A DNA stretch of 64,000 nt, taken from Neptunitalea chrysea (lineage in GTDB: Bacteria; Bacteroidota; Bacteroidia; Flavobacteriales; Flavobacteriaceae). The stretch spans positions 1 through 64,000 of the forward strand of contig NZ_BRVP01000017.1 of NCBI RefSeq assembly GCF_027924145.1. The letters are read 5' to 3'. Under the pieces are notes generated by a model that worked only from the letters and a program-made list of their open reading frames with translations, was not told the origin of the DNA and searched no databases. Shown here piece by piece: positions 53,052 through 62,796 of this stretch. The first letter of the stretch is position 1, and each line of letters begins with the position of its first letter. The position numbers were made by a program, and so were the translations under genes.

Positions 53052-53202
53052 TTTAGATGCATCTACACTACTAAAACGTTGTAATATACCATTTATTTCT
53101 CAATAAAAACATGTGCTTTATTAATATAGTACAAATATGATTTATATTTTATCTATTAGTTATTTTTTCAATGTAAAAATTTGATTTTTCATATTATTTA
53201 CT

Positions 53203-53224
53203 TAGATTCGTGCAATCGATTACA
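53203..53224 (+). promoter_or_regulatory. -7 box and operator of the GH28-SusCD unit
   Basis: TAGATTCG (53203-53210, one mismatch to TAnnTTTG) is followed immediately by TGCAATCGATTACA (53211-53224). At kduI the -7 box and the operator core abut in exactly the same way, so both promoters should respond to the same repressor. Confidence 0.65.
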
Positions 53225-53253
53225 TGAAAGTTGATATTCAATACATAATAACA

Positions 53254-54693
53254 ATGTACAAACACCATACAACTCGAATATTTAAAAAGGCATTTTTACT
53301 GCCATTGCTTCTTTTTGCGAGTATAAGTTGCGACGTTCAATCTGCCAAAAAAGCGGATGCTCAACCCGATATTTGGGCTAAAGCAGAACAAATAATAGAA
53401 AATGTAAAAACTCCTGTATTTAAAGATACCCTATTTAATGTTACCAAATTTGGTGCTATAGCAGATGGTATAACCAAAAACACGGAAGCCTTTAACAAAG
53501 CTATTACAGCTTGCTCTGCAAGTGGCGGTGGAACTGTTTTAGTTCCTGAAGGTGTTTATGTAACAGGCCCTATACATTTACAAAGTAATGTAAACTTATA
53601 TATCTCTAAGGGAGCTGAAGTTCTATTCTCTAAAGATACCTTAGATTATTTACCTATGGTGCACACTTCTTATGAAGGCGTTGAGCTTATGAACTACTCC
53701 CCTCTTATTTATGCTAAAGGAGCAAAAAATATAGGAGTTACTGGGGAAGGTACTTTAAACGGGCAAGCAGACACTACTAATTGGTGGCCTTGGTGCGGAG
53801 CCAACCGCTACGGACATTTAGAAGGTATGCCCGATCAAAAAGATGAGCACAATTTACCTACGTTACGTATTATGAACGAAGACAATACACCTATTTCGGA
53901 AAGGAAATTTGGTCCCGGACATCAGCTAAGACCCCTATTTTTTGAAACTCTTGAGTGCGAAAACGTTATCGTTAAAGGGGTAACATTTACCAATGCTCCT
54001 TTCTGGGTTATTCATCCATTAAAGTCTAATAACATTATAGTAGATGGTGTTACAGTAAACAGTCATGGCCCTAATAATGATGGTTGCGACCCTGAATATT
54101 GTAAAAACGTAGTTATTCAAAACTGTATTTTTAATACTGGTGATGATTGCATTGCCATTAAATCGGGTAGAAACAACGACGGCCGTAGAGTAAACATTCC
54201 GAGTGAAAACATCGTAGTACAAAATTGTACTATGAAAGATGGCCATGGTGGTGTAGTAATAGGTAGTGAAATATCAGCCGGAGTTCGAAACGTATTCGTT
54301 AGAAAATGCACCATGGACAGCCCCGAACTTGAACGTGCTATACGCATTAAAACCAACACTTTACGTGGTGGTTTTGTTGAGAACGTGTACGTAAAAGATC
54401 TTACAGTTGGTCAAGTAAAAGAAGCCGTACTAAAAGTAAATACCTATTATGGGATTTACGCTAATCAGAGTGGCGAATATATCCCAACTATCAAAAACAT
54501 TAATCTGGAGAATGTCACCGTTAAAAATGGTGGTAAATACGGCTTACTCATCAAAGGTCGTGAACAAGCTCCTGTGACCAATATTACATTAAAAAATGTA
54601 ACCATAGACAACGCAGAGAACGCTAGTTCTATAGAAAACGCAGATTCCATCACCTATATAAATACATACATTAATAAAACGCTTATGAAATAG
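53254..54693 (+). CDS. Polygalacturonase, GH28 (lipoprotein)
   Basis: Hydrolyses alpha-1,4-galacturonan. The ATG at 53254 gives 479 residues with a lipoprotein signal ending SISC (Cys26); the upstream ATG at 53224 overlaps the operator and is rejected. The right-handed beta-helix carries the GH28 catalytic motifs NTGDDCIAIKSG, GHGGVVIGSE and RIKTN, plus an early FGAIADGITKNTEAFNKAI. Lipid anchoring suggests the outer membrane. It probably acts on oligogalacturonides as an exo- or endo-enzyme; the mode cannot be read. First gene of the saccharolytic operon; SusC follows 48 bases later. Confidence 0.94.
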   Translation: MYKHHTTRIFKKAFLLPLLLFASISCDVQSAKKADAQPDIWAKAEQIIENVKTPVFKDTLFNVTKFGAIADGITKNTEAFNKAITACSASGGGTVLVPEGVYVTGPIHLQSNVNLYISKGAEVLFSKDTLDYLPMVHTSYEGVELMNYSPLIYAKGAKNIGVTGEGTLNGQADTTNWWPWCGANRYGHLEGMPDQKDEHNLPTLRIMNEDNTPISERKFGPGHQLRPLFFETLECENVIVKGVTFTNAPFWVIHPLKSNNIIVDGVTVNSHGPNNDGCDPEYCKNVVIQNCIFNTGDDCIAIKSGRNNDGRRVNIPSENIVVQNCTMKDGHGGVVIGSEISAGVRNVFVRKCTMDSPELERAIRIKTNTLRGGFVENVYVKDLTVGQVKEAVLKVNTYYGIYANQSGEYIPTIKNINLENVTVKNGGKYGLLIKGREQAPVTNITLKNVTIDNAENASSIENADSITYINTYINKTLMK

Positions 54694-54741
54694 AAAAAAT
54701 CTTTAAAAAAAATACTAATCCAAATATAAATTTTTTACATC

Positions 54742-57700
54742 ATGAGATTTAATACATTCAAACTAGTAACAACACGGCGGTTACTGCCTATCATCAGTAT
54801 GTTTTTATTACTGATGTCAGGTACTTTGTATGCGCAAACTTCGCGCACCATTACCGGTACCATTTTGGAGGAAGGTACCAACATTCCGCTACCTGGAGTT
54901 AACGTTATAGAAAAAGGTACTAGTAATGGTACATCTACCGACTTCGATGGTAATTTCTCTATTACGGTTAGCTCGGCTGACGCCATCATAGAAATCAGCT
55001 ACATAGGGTTCACTCCTCAGGAGATAAGTACAAAAGGCAAAACTACTATTGATGTAGTTCTTGTTCCTGACACACAAGCCTTAGATGAAGTAGTGGTTGT
55101 AGGGTATGGTACCCAGAAAAAATCGGACTTAACAGGGGCTATTGGTTCTCTAGACGCTGAAGCGCTTACCGAACGTAAAATGACCAACCCTTTAGAATCA
55201 TTACAAGGAAATGTTCCAGGGGTTCAAATTTCCAATTCAACAGGTAGAATTGGAGATGGATTTAACATTACCATCCGTGGAGCAAGTTCATTAACAGGTT
55301 CAAGTACTCCTTTATTCGTTGTAGACGGGGTTCCTACCGATAATATTGACTTTTTAAACCCTCAGGACATTCAACAAATGGATATTTTAAAAGATGCTTC
55401 TTCTACAGCTATTTATGGTTCTAGAGGTGCTAATGGGGTAATTATTGTAACTACTAAAAACGGTACACAAGCCAAAGGTGGTTTATCTGTTAGCTTAGAT
55501 ACCTATATTGGTTTTAAAGAAGTAGCCAGACTGCCCGATATGATGGACGCGCAAACCTGGTGGAGATATCACCAATCTGCTTACTTAGCTACTGCTGCAG
55601 ATGACCCTGCAACGGGAGAAGTTTCTGCCGCAACTCTTTATGCTTCAGTAATTGGTAGTAATAACTCTGAATTAGAAAGAAGAGCAAACGACAACGAATG
55701 GTATGATTGGTACGATATCATGCTAAAATCTGGTTTTCAAAGTAACAACTTTGTTAATATTAATGGTAGAGCCGATAATGGTTTAGGGTATAATATAGGT
55801 ATGGGATACCAAACAGAAACCGGTAACATTGAAAACGAGTCGTTAGACAAATACACCTTTAACTTAGGACTTGATCATAAAATAAACGACAAACTTACCG
55901 TAGGTGGTAGTGTTAAAATAGCACTTACCGAACAACAAGACGGTAGTGACCAGGCAATGCGTGATGCCTTTAGATTAAACCCATTCTTAAGTCCGTATGA
56001 CGTAGACGGTACAACATTATATGAACTACCAGGTAAACTAAAGGATGAAAATGGTGACTGGTTAATTAACAAAACAAGTACCTATAACCCTGTTTTAACA
56101 GTTAAAAATACATCTGACCTTAAAAAACGTTGGAAAGGTATAGGGAATGCATTTATTCAGTACAAACCTATTGAATGGTTAACCTTAAAATCTAATTTCT
56201 CTACTTCTTTCTTAAACTACAGAAGAGGTCAGTATTGGGGGTTAAAATCTGAAAAGGGAGCAAGTTTAGGAGATGCTTCTGGTGCTATTACCAAAAGCGA
56301 AAACTTTAACTACACTTGGGATAATCAGGTAAATGTTGATTATACTTTTAACGAAAAACACCGATTTAACTTTTTAGCACTACAAAGTGTATACATGGAT
56401 AAAACGGAAAGTACATACCAATATGCTTATGGTTTCCCTTTTGATACTGGGTTTTATAATACCGGATCAGGAGATCAGAGCTCTTATATCATCAATTCAG
56501 GATATTCAAAACAACAACTTAGCTCTTATGCTTTACGTCTAAACTATACCCTTGATGATAAATACTTGTTTACAGTATCTACCAGATGGGATGGTTCTTC
56601 ATTATTCCCTGAAGAGTATCGTTGGGATTCATTCCCTTCTGCTGCCGTAGGGTGGAGAGTTAGTCAGGAAGATTTCTTAAGTGGAAATAAGGTTATTTCT
56701 AACTTAAAACTAAGAGCTAGTTACGGATATACTGGTAACAATGTAATAGACCCGTACTCTACTGTAAATGTATTAGACGGTCAAACGTACTATGACTTTG
56801 GTGGTAATGCCGCTAACGGATGGATTCCATTAGGATTGGCAAATACTTTATTGAAATGGGAAAAAACTCGTGAATTCAACTTTGGTATTGACTATGGTCT
56901 ATATAAAGGTAGAATCTCAGGATCTGTAGAAATTTATGACAGACTATCTGAAGATTTATTAATGAATCAAGATTTACCTAGCGAATCTGGTTGGCCAAAT
57001 GTTGCCGCAAACGTTGGTAAAGTAAGTAACAAGGGGGTTGAAGCAACCTTAAACACAACCATTATTAATAAGGAAAAATTACGTTGGGATGCAAGCTTTA
57101 CATTTACCAAAAACACCAATAAAATTAAAGAATTATACGGGCAAACCGAAGATGATGATATAGGAAATAACCTATTTATTGGTAACTCTACTAATTCTTA
57201 CTATAACTTCTTATACGATGGTGTTTGGCAAGCGGACGAAGTAGATGAGGCAGCTTCTTATAACCAAACAGAAGGACAGGCAAAAGTGAAAGATGTTAAT
57301 GGTGATGGTCAAATTACTTCTGATGATCGTATTATATTAGGTAATTCAGATCCTAAATGGTCTGGTAGTTTCTTTACTAAAGTAACTTTCGGACAGTTCG
57401 ATCTATCGGCTTCTATTATTACCAATCAAGGAGTTCTTGTTTATAGTAGTTTCCACTCAAATTTTGCTAACGTACGTGATCGTGGTAGACAAAAACTAGA
57501 CTTAAACTGGTATGTACCTGCAAATGATGCTGGCTTAGAGGCTCAATATACAAATGATAATCCACAACCAAGAAATGAAGGTACTTATTGGATCAATAAT
57601 AATATTGGGTACTATAGAGATGCATCTTTCGTAAAAGTTAAAAACATTTCATTAGGATACACATTACCAAGTAAAACCCTTGAGAAAATAGGCAATATTA

Positions 57701-57846
57701 AATACCTGCGCCTTTACGCAAACGTTTTAAATCCGTTTGTGTTTACAGAATACGACGGGTACGACCCAGAATGGGCTGCTGCAAGTTTAGGAGTTGGTCG
57801 TCCGAGTTATGTTACGTACCAATTTGGGCTTAGTTTAAAATTTTAA
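54742..57846 (+). CDS. SusC/RagA-family TonB-linked outer-membrane transporter
   Basis: A 1034-residue pectin-oligosaccharide importer. The signal peptide ends TLYAQ (about 31). A carboxypeptidase-regulatory-like domain follows (TITGTILEEGTNIPLPGVNV; STDFDGNFSI), then the TonB box ALDEVVVVGYGTQKK and the plug with IYGSRGANGVIIVTTK. The barrel ends TYQFGLSLKF. It forms the lidded transport complex with SusD, encoded 12 bases downstream. Substrate assignment to galacturonan comes from neighbouring GH28, GH105 and CE8 genes. Confidence 0.96.
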   Translation: MRFNTFKLVTTRRLLPIISMFLLLMSGTLYAQTSRTITGTILEEGTNIPLPGVNVIEKGTSNGTSTDFDGNFSITVSSADAIIEISYIGFTPQEISTKGKTTIDVVLVPDTQALDEVVVVGYGTQKKSDLTGAIGSLDAEALTERKMTNPLESLQGNVPGVQISNSTGRIGDGFNITIRGASSLTGSSTPLFVVDGVPTDNIDFLNPQDIQQMDILKDASSTAIYGSRGANGVIIVTTKNGTQAKGGLSVSLDTYIGFKEVARLPDMMDAQTWWRYHQSAYLATAADDPATGEVSAATLYASVIGSNNSELERRANDNEWYDWYDIMLKSGFQSNNFVNINGRADNGLGYNIGMGYQTETGNIENESLDKYTFNLGLDHKINDKLTVGGSVKIALTEQQDGSDQAMRDAFRLNPFLSPYDVDGTTLYELPGKLKDENGDWLINKTSTYNPVLTVKNTSDLKKRWKGIGNAFIQYKPIEWLTLKSNFSTSFLNYRRGQYWGLKSEKGASLGDASGAITKSENFNYTWDNQVNVDYTFNEKHRFNFLALQSVYMDKTESTYQYAYGFPFDTGFYNTGSGDQSSYIINSGYSKQQLSSYALRLNYTLDDKYLFTVSTRWDGSSLFPEEYRWDSFPSAAVGWRVSQEDFLSGNKVISNLKLRASYGYTGNNVIDPYSTVNVLDGQTYYDFGGNAANGWIPLGLANTLLKWEKTREFNFGIDYGLYKGRISGSVEIYDRLSEDLLMNQDLPSESGWPNVAANVGKVSNKGVEATLNTTIINKEKLRWDASFTFTKNTNKIKELYGQTEDDDIGNNLFIGNSTNSYYNFLYDGVWQADEVDEAASYNQTEGQAKVKDVNGDGQITSDDRIILGNSDPKWSGSFFTKVTFGQFDLSASIITNQGVLVYSSFHSNFANVRDRGRQKLDLNWYVPANDAGLEAQYTNDNPQPRNEGTYWINNNIGYYRDASFVKVKNISLGYTLPSKTLEKIGNIKYLRLYANVLNPFVFTEYDGYDPEWAAASLGVGRPSYVTYQFGLSLKF

Positions 57847-57858
57847 CCTGAAAACAAC

Positions 57859-59484
57859 ATGAAAAAAATATATATAGCCATATTATCCCTAAGTCTTGCA
57901 TTTACATCATGCAAGGACTTCCTAGAAGAAGAGAACCTATCTAATACTACCGCTGAAGAGTTTTATGTGACGGCTGTTGGTTTCGAAAATTTGGTAAATT
58001 CTAACTACTCACAGCTAAGAGATATTTACGGTAATGAGCCATGGTTATTCTGTGCAGGTACCGATATGTATGCTGAAGGTAGAAATGCTGAACCGCCTGG
58101 ATTAAGTCGGTACACACAATTAAACTCATCATCCGATGGTGTGGCGCTGTTATATGATGAATGTTACGAAGCAATTCAGATAGCCAACATGACCATGTAT
58201 TACGGCGATATTACCGAACAAACGGATGCGTTAACCGCTCAATTAGGTGAAGTTAAATACTTACGTGCCAATGCTTTCTTTTTATTAGTACAAACCTATG
58301 GAGGCGTTAGTTTAGTAACCGACTATATTAAGGAACCCGTTTTAGAATTTTCAAGAAATTCGGAAGAAGAAGCATATTCCTTTATTATTTCTGAACTAGA
58401 AAGTGCGTTATCTATGGTGAATGATGGTGCTTATGACGGACATGTTACTAAAAGAGCAGTAGAACATTTACTTGCTAAAGTATACCTTACAAGAGGATAC
58501 GAAAGTTTTGGTAGTAGCGCTGACTTTTCTGCTGCTGCAACCCATGCAGATGCCGCTATTGATGGAGAAGGTTTAACCATAGCATTCAATGATTTATGGT
58601 TACCAGATAACGACATGAACACGGAAACATTATTTTCTGTACAATATGATGATTCATCTGTAACCGTTAATCCATCAAGTTATGGAAACCAACAGGCCTA
58701 CTTTTTTGGATCGTATTTAGGTGGTGCTGAAGTTGCTGGAGATGCCCCTTATCGTTCGTATACATTATGCCCAACGCAATATGCAATTGATTTATTTGAA
58801 CAGAGTGATGAACGTTGGGAAGGTACTTTTATGACTACTATTTATGATAGATATTTTGATTACTACGATGAAGATGATCATTCAGGGTTATCAGTATTTC
58901 ATTACTATGAACCAAAATGGTACGCTAATGACGCTACCTATAAAGCAGATTACTTAGCAGCTCATCCAGAGGTATTAGAAACTAATTATCATGAATATGG
59001 CACGTATAACGCATCGGTAAATCCAAGTAATGACTACGAAACCATCACAGTAAAAAAATTCGATTCACCGGATGTACCATTTAGTGCTAGTTCTAGCGTA
59101 CGCGATATTGTACTAGCTAGATTAGGAGAATCCTATCTAATAGCTGCAGAAGCTTATTTAAAAGCAGGGGATGCTACTACCGGATTAGACAGATTAAATG
59201 TAGTACGCGAACGTGCAGGAGTAGCCGACGCAACCCTAGCAGAATTTGATATTGATTACATTTTAGATGAAAGAGGTAGAGAACTTTTAGGAGAATACCA
59301 CCGTTGGTTTGACCTTAAAAGAACAGGTACCTTAGTAGATAGAGCTTCTATGTATCATTACCTGATAGAAACAAGCAACTTTGCAGGAGCTAACGGAGAA
59401 CAAAAAATATTACGTCCGATACCTCAAACTGCACTTGATTTAAACCAAAATCAAGACTTTGAACAGAATCCAGCTTACGAGTAA
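57859..59484 (+). CDS. SusD/RagB-family glycan-binding lipoprotein
   Basis: A 541-residue surface lipoprotein: signal with Cys18 (LAFTSC), then KDFLEEENLS, the typical SusD start. TPR-type helices hold the ligand-binding face (LRANAFFLLVQTYGGVSLVTDY). The C-terminal region has LIAAEAYLKAGDATTGLDRLNVVRERAG in pieces, then ILDERGRELLGEYHRWFDLKR. It ends PIPQTALDLNQNQDFEQNPAY, the usual SusD C-terminus. It pairs with the upstream SusC. A hairpin follows. Confidence 0.96.
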   Translation: MKKIYIAILSLSLAFTSCKDFLEEENLSNTTAEEFYVTAVGFENLVNSNYSQLRDIYGNEPWLFCAGTDMYAEGRNAEPPGLSRYTQLNSSSDGVALLYDECYEAIQIANMTMYYGDITEQTDALTAQLGEVKYLRANAFFLLVQTYGGVSLVTDYIKEPVLEFSRNSEEEAYSFIISELESALSMVNDGAYDGHVTKRAVEHLLAKVYLTRGYESFGSSADFSAAATHADAAIDGEGLTIAFNDLWLPDNDMNTETLFSVQYDDSSVTVNPSSYGNQQAYFFGSYLGGAEVAGDAPYRSYTLCPTQYAIDLFEQSDERWEGTFMTTIYDRYFDYYDEDDHSGLSVFHYYEPKWYANDATYKADYLAAHPEVLETNYHEYGTYNASVNPSNDYETITVKKFDSPDVPFSASSSVRDIVLARLGESYLIAAEAYLKAGDATTGLDRLNVVRERAGVADATLAEFDIDYILDERGRELLGEYHRWFDLKRTGTLVDRASMYHYLIETSNFAGANGEQKILRPIPQTALDLNQNQDFEQNPAYE

Positions 59485-59515
59485 GTTTTCATATTTAATT
59501 TGAGTTAAACACTAC

Positions 59516-59548
59516 AAAAGGAAGCCTGTATGGTACAGGCTTCCTTTT
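59516..59548 (+). terminator. Perfect 15-bp hairpin after SusD
   Basis: AAAAGGAAGCCTGTA pairs exactly with 59534-59548 over a TGG loop. The stem's own end supplies four T's, then AATT follows. It lies 31 bases after the SusD stop and 28 before the next gene, so it could partly terminate or protect the SusCD message. Confidence 0.7.
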
Positions 59549-59575
59549 AATTAAAACAACAAGCACAGCTAAATC

Positions 59576-60577
59576 ATGAAAAAAATTGTCCTTACAGTAC
59601 TTAGTATTTCTGCAGCATTAATGTCGTGTAAGAACGAACCTAAAAAAGACGCTACTACTGAAACAAAAGAGACCACACCAACAACACAAAAAACATACGC
59701 CGAACTATCTATTAGAGCCAACGAAAACTGGGAACCTAAAAAATACGGCGGTGGCGCTTTTAAAAATGTAGACAGCTTACAGTTACCTGAAGGACACTCT
59801 GACCATGCATATTACATTAGATATGAAGGTCCGGGATGGGAAAATAGTAATGTTGGTTACAGACTCTACCTTGATTGGAGAAATGCCATTGATATTTTTG
59901 GAAAGAAGGTAGATACAATGTCGTTAGCCTATGTTGGGCAAAATGACTATGAACGTTACCACCATGAAGCACCATGGGGACAAGATATATTAAAAGCCGG
60001 TAAATCATTAGGTATTGGCGGCTTTGGCAGATTTGTAAATGATAGCGTAATACATTTTAGAACCGTAGATAAAACGGTTTGTTATGTTAATAATACAGAT
60101 GAAAAATCCAATGTAAAGCTATCATATACAGGTTGGCATGCAGGTGATGTAACTACCAATTTAGATGCTGTACTTTCTATTTTTCCAGAAGATCGTTTTA
60201 CCCGTGCCGATATGAACTTCTCTACACCCATAGAAGGCTTTTGTACAGGAATTGTAAAGTTTAACGATATAACCTTTCAACAAAAAACAAGTGAAAGTGG
60301 TGAATGGGCCTACATAGCTACCTATGGTACGCAAACATTAGTAAATGAAACCGATAAATTAGGTATGGCTATTTTTTATAACACTTCTGAAGTAACCACC
60401 GTTACAGATGGCCCCTACGATCATCTAGTAGTTTTTAAACCAGCCAAAAAGGTTACCTACTACTTTTTAGCTGCTTGGCAACAAGAACCAAATGGTATTA
60501 CCAGTCAAGAAGCCTTTTACAACTATTTAAATAACAAACTTGAAACTCTAGAAACTACCGGAGCTTTAAATAAATAA
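59576..60577 (+). CDS. DUF4861-family lipoprotein of the pectin locus
   Basis: A 333-residue lipoprotein with Cys18 (AALMSC) and a Thr/Lys-rich linker (20-45). The beta-rich mature domain matches DUF4861, with YIRYEGPGWENSNVGYRLYL, DWRNAIDIFGKK and HHEAPWGQDILKAGKS. These proteins recur in pectin and rhamnogalacturonan loci and are often assumed to be accessory hydrolases or lyases, but no catalysis is visible here. It is followed 4 bases later by GH105, suggesting linked roles in oligosaccharide processing at the envelope. Confidence 0.85.
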   Translation: MKKIVLTVLSISAALMSCKNEPKKDATTETKETTPTTQKTYAELSIRANENWEPKKYGGGAFKNVDSLQLPEGHSDHAYYIRYEGPGWENSNVGYRLYLDWRNAIDIFGKKVDTMSLAYVGQNDYERYHHEAPWGQDILKAGKSLGIGGFGRFVNDSVIHFRTVDKTVCYVNNTDEKSNVKLSYTGWHAGDVTTNLDAVLSIFPEDRFTRADMNFSTPIEGFCTGIVKFNDITFQQKTSESGEWAYIATYGTQTLVNETDKLGMAIFYNTSEVTTVTDGPYDHLVVFKPAKKVTYYFLAAWQQEPNGITSQEAFYNYLNNKLETLETTGALNK

Positions 60578-60581
60578 TATT

Positions 60582-61814
60582 ATGAAGGTATTAAAACTAT
60601 TACTTGTAGCTATGCTTCTCTTTTTTACAGCATGCGATGTAACTGTAAAGGAAAAAGAAACTACTGAAACTGGTGCTAACGATACAATAGTACCTCAAAA
60701 TTTAAAATGGTCTGAGCGCATGATGCTATCCGAAATTCACAGATTTCCTGAGGCATCTAAATTAGACTTTGTAGATATTCCACGCTGGAGCTATACCAAC
60801 GGTTTAGTACTAACCGCTGCAGAGCGCGTTTATACCAAATACCCAAAACAAGTATATTACGATTATATATATGCCTATGCAGATACGATGGTAACAGCTA
60901 ATGGTGAGATACGTACCTACAAATTACCTACCCAGAACTTAGACATGTTAAAATCGGGTGATGTGTTACTATACTTGTATGCCAAAACCAAAGAAGACCG
61001 ATTTTTAACCGCATTGAAAACCTTACGCAGTCAAATAACCACGCAACCAAGAACATCAGATGGAGGTTTTTGGCACAAAAAACGGTATACCAATCAAATG
61101 TGGTTAGATGGCTTGTACATGGCAGAACCTTTCTATGCGCAATACACCAAAACCTTTAGTACAGGTGAAGAAGCAGCCAAAGCATACAATGAAATTGTAT
61201 TGCAATTTGACCTTATACAAAAACATACTTTAGATCCAAAAACCAATCTATTATATCATGGTTGGGATGAAAGTAAAGAACAGCAATGGGCTAATAAAGA
61301 AACCGGAACATCTCCAAACTTTTGGTCAAGAGCCATAGGATGGTATGGAATGGCCATGGTTGATGTATTAGACTTTTTACCGGAAGACCACCCAGGAAGA
61401 GAACGTATTATTCAATATCTTAATCAATATGCGGAGGCTATTACCAAGGTACAAGATGCCGAAAGTGGTGTTTGGTATCAGGTATTAGACAAGGGGACAC
61501 AAGAAGGTAACTATCTGGAAGCAACCGGTAGCTGTATGTTTGCGTATACATTTGCCAAAGGAGTACAAAAAGGATACTTACCTCAGCAGTATATGAAGGT
61601 TGCTCAAAAAGCCTATAGTGGTATTCTTAAAAACTTTGTTACTGTTGAAGACAACGGAGTTGTAAACCTAAATAAATGCTGTGCAGTAGCAGGTTTAGGT
61701 GGTAACCCGTACCGAGATGCTAGCTTTGAATACTATGTAAATGAGAAAATAAGATCGAACGACCCAAAAGGAACCGGACCATTTATTTTAGCAAGTTTGG
61801 TTCTAGACAAATAA
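60582..61814 (+). CDS. Unsaturated galacturonyl hydrolase, GH105 (lipoprotein)
   Basis: Releases 4,5-unsaturated uronate from the non-reducing end of lyase-made oligosaccharides. A 410-residue (alpha/alpha)6 barrel with lipoprotein Cys18 (LFFTAC). GH105 features: TNQMWLDGLYMAEPFYAQY with the catalytic Asp, HGWDESKEQQWANKETGTSP, FWSRAIGWYGMAMVD and EATGSCMFAYTFAKG. Its product feeds KduI. It begins 4 bases after the DUF4861 gene and ends 7 before the esterase gene. It needs a pectate or rhamnogalacturonan lyase, and none is in this window. Confidence 0.94.
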   Translation: MKVLKLLLVAMLLFFTACDVTVKEKETTETGANDTIVPQNLKWSERMMLSEIHRFPEASKLDFVDIPRWSYTNGLVLTAAERVYTKYPKQVYYDYIYAYADTMVTANGEIRTYKLPTQNLDMLKSGDVLLYLYAKTKEDRFLTALKTLRSQITTQPRTSDGGFWHKKRYTNQMWLDGLYMAEPFYAQYTKTFSTGEEAAKAYNEIVLQFDLIQKHTLDPKTNLLYHGWDESKEQQWANKETGTSPNFWSRAIGWYGMAMVDVLDFLPEDHPGRERIIQYLNQYAEAITKVQDAESGVWYQVLDKGTQEGNYLEATGSCMFAYTFAKGVQKGYLPQQYMKVAQKAYSGILKNFVTVEDNGVVNLNKCCAVAGLGGNPYRDASFEYYVNEKIRSNDPKGTGPFILASLVLDK

Positions 61815-61821
61815 TATAATC

Positions 61822-62796
61822 ATGAGAGACATACAACTACATACAGGCATCTTACTAGTATTGCTATGCCTATGTAGTTGTGTAAGTCACTCTCAAAAAA
61901 ACACCCAAGTAAAAAAAGAGTTACCTCCTTATACCATTCAAACTACTTATGAAAAATATAAAGAGAAGTACCCTTTTATTGACCCCATACAAATAACCGA
62001 TACCACTGGGGTAACGGTTAAAAAAAATGTTGTGTACCACAATACATCCACCTCATCGCTTTGTTTTGATGTGTATTTTTCGAGTGTTACAACCCCCAAA
62101 AGCTTACTTCCTGTTGTGTTATTAATTCATGGAGGTGGATGGGTTGTTGGTGAACGGCAAAACCAATCGATTATGGCAACGCATTTGGCTAAAAATGGTT
62201 ATGTTGCTATCCCTGTAAGTTACAGCCTCAGCAAAGAGGCTACCTACCCCGCTGCAGTTATTGATATTAAGCATGCTATTCAATATATTAGAGAACATGA
62301 AAACCAATTACATGCAGATGGTAATCACATTGCTATTTTAGGTACCTCAGCTGGTGCTCAGTTAGCCACCTTGGTAGGGGTAACACCCAACTCTTCTATA
62401 TTCCAAACAACGAGTAAGACAAGCGATGCCGTACAATCAATTATCAACATAGACGGTATTGTTTCGTTCACTCATCCCGAATCTGAAGAAGGCACCATTG
62501 CAGCACAATGGTTAGGGGCTACTAAAATTGAAAACAGAAACATTTGGGAGCAAGCCTCTCCACTAAATTATGTTACCCAACATACGCCTTCTATTTTATT
62601 TATCAATAGTTCGCAACCCAGATTTCATGCTGGTAGAGATGACATGATTACCCAATTAAACAGCTACAAAATTTATACCGAAACCCACACCTTAGAAGGT
62701 GCCCCACATTCCTTTTGGTTATTACACCCTTGGTATGAGCCTACCCTATCGTATGTACTTGCGTTTCTAAACAAAACATTAAAACATTCCTCATGA
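61822..62796 (+). CDS. Alpha/beta-hydrolase esterase lipoprotein
   Basis: A 324-residue exported esterase of the BD-FAE/CE10-like group. Lipoprotein Cys20 (LCLCSC). The oxyanion motif is LIHGGGWVVGE (about 109-119), the nucleophile GTSAGAQ, and the terminal His is in GAPHSFWLLHP. Its place between GH105 and CE8 suggests removal of acetyl or other ester groups from pectin, but the substrate is inferred. It overlaps the pectinesterase gene by 4 bases (ATGA), so translation is coupled. Confidence 0.9.
   Translation: MRDIQLHTGILLVLLCLCSCVSHSQKNTQVKKELPPYTIQTTYEKYKEKYPFIDPIQITDTTGVTVKKNVVYHNTSTSSLCFDVYFSSVTTPKSLLPVVLLIHGGGWVVGERQNQSIMATHLAKNGYVAIPVSYSLSKEATYPAAVIDIKHAIQYIREHENQLHADGNHIAILGTSAGAQLATLVGVTPNSSIFQTTSKTSDAVQSIINIDGIVSFTHPESEEGTIAAQWLGATKIENRNIWEQASPLNYVTQHTPSILFINSSQPRFHAGRDDMITQLNSYKIYTETHTLEGAPHSFWLLHPWYEPTLSYVLAFLNKTLKHSS

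Noticed and set aside
53224-53253. Upstream ATG of the GH28 gene
   Set aside because: This ATG begins at the last base of the operator core, and the ten extra residues would bury the lipoprotein signal. The ATG at 53254 fits better.
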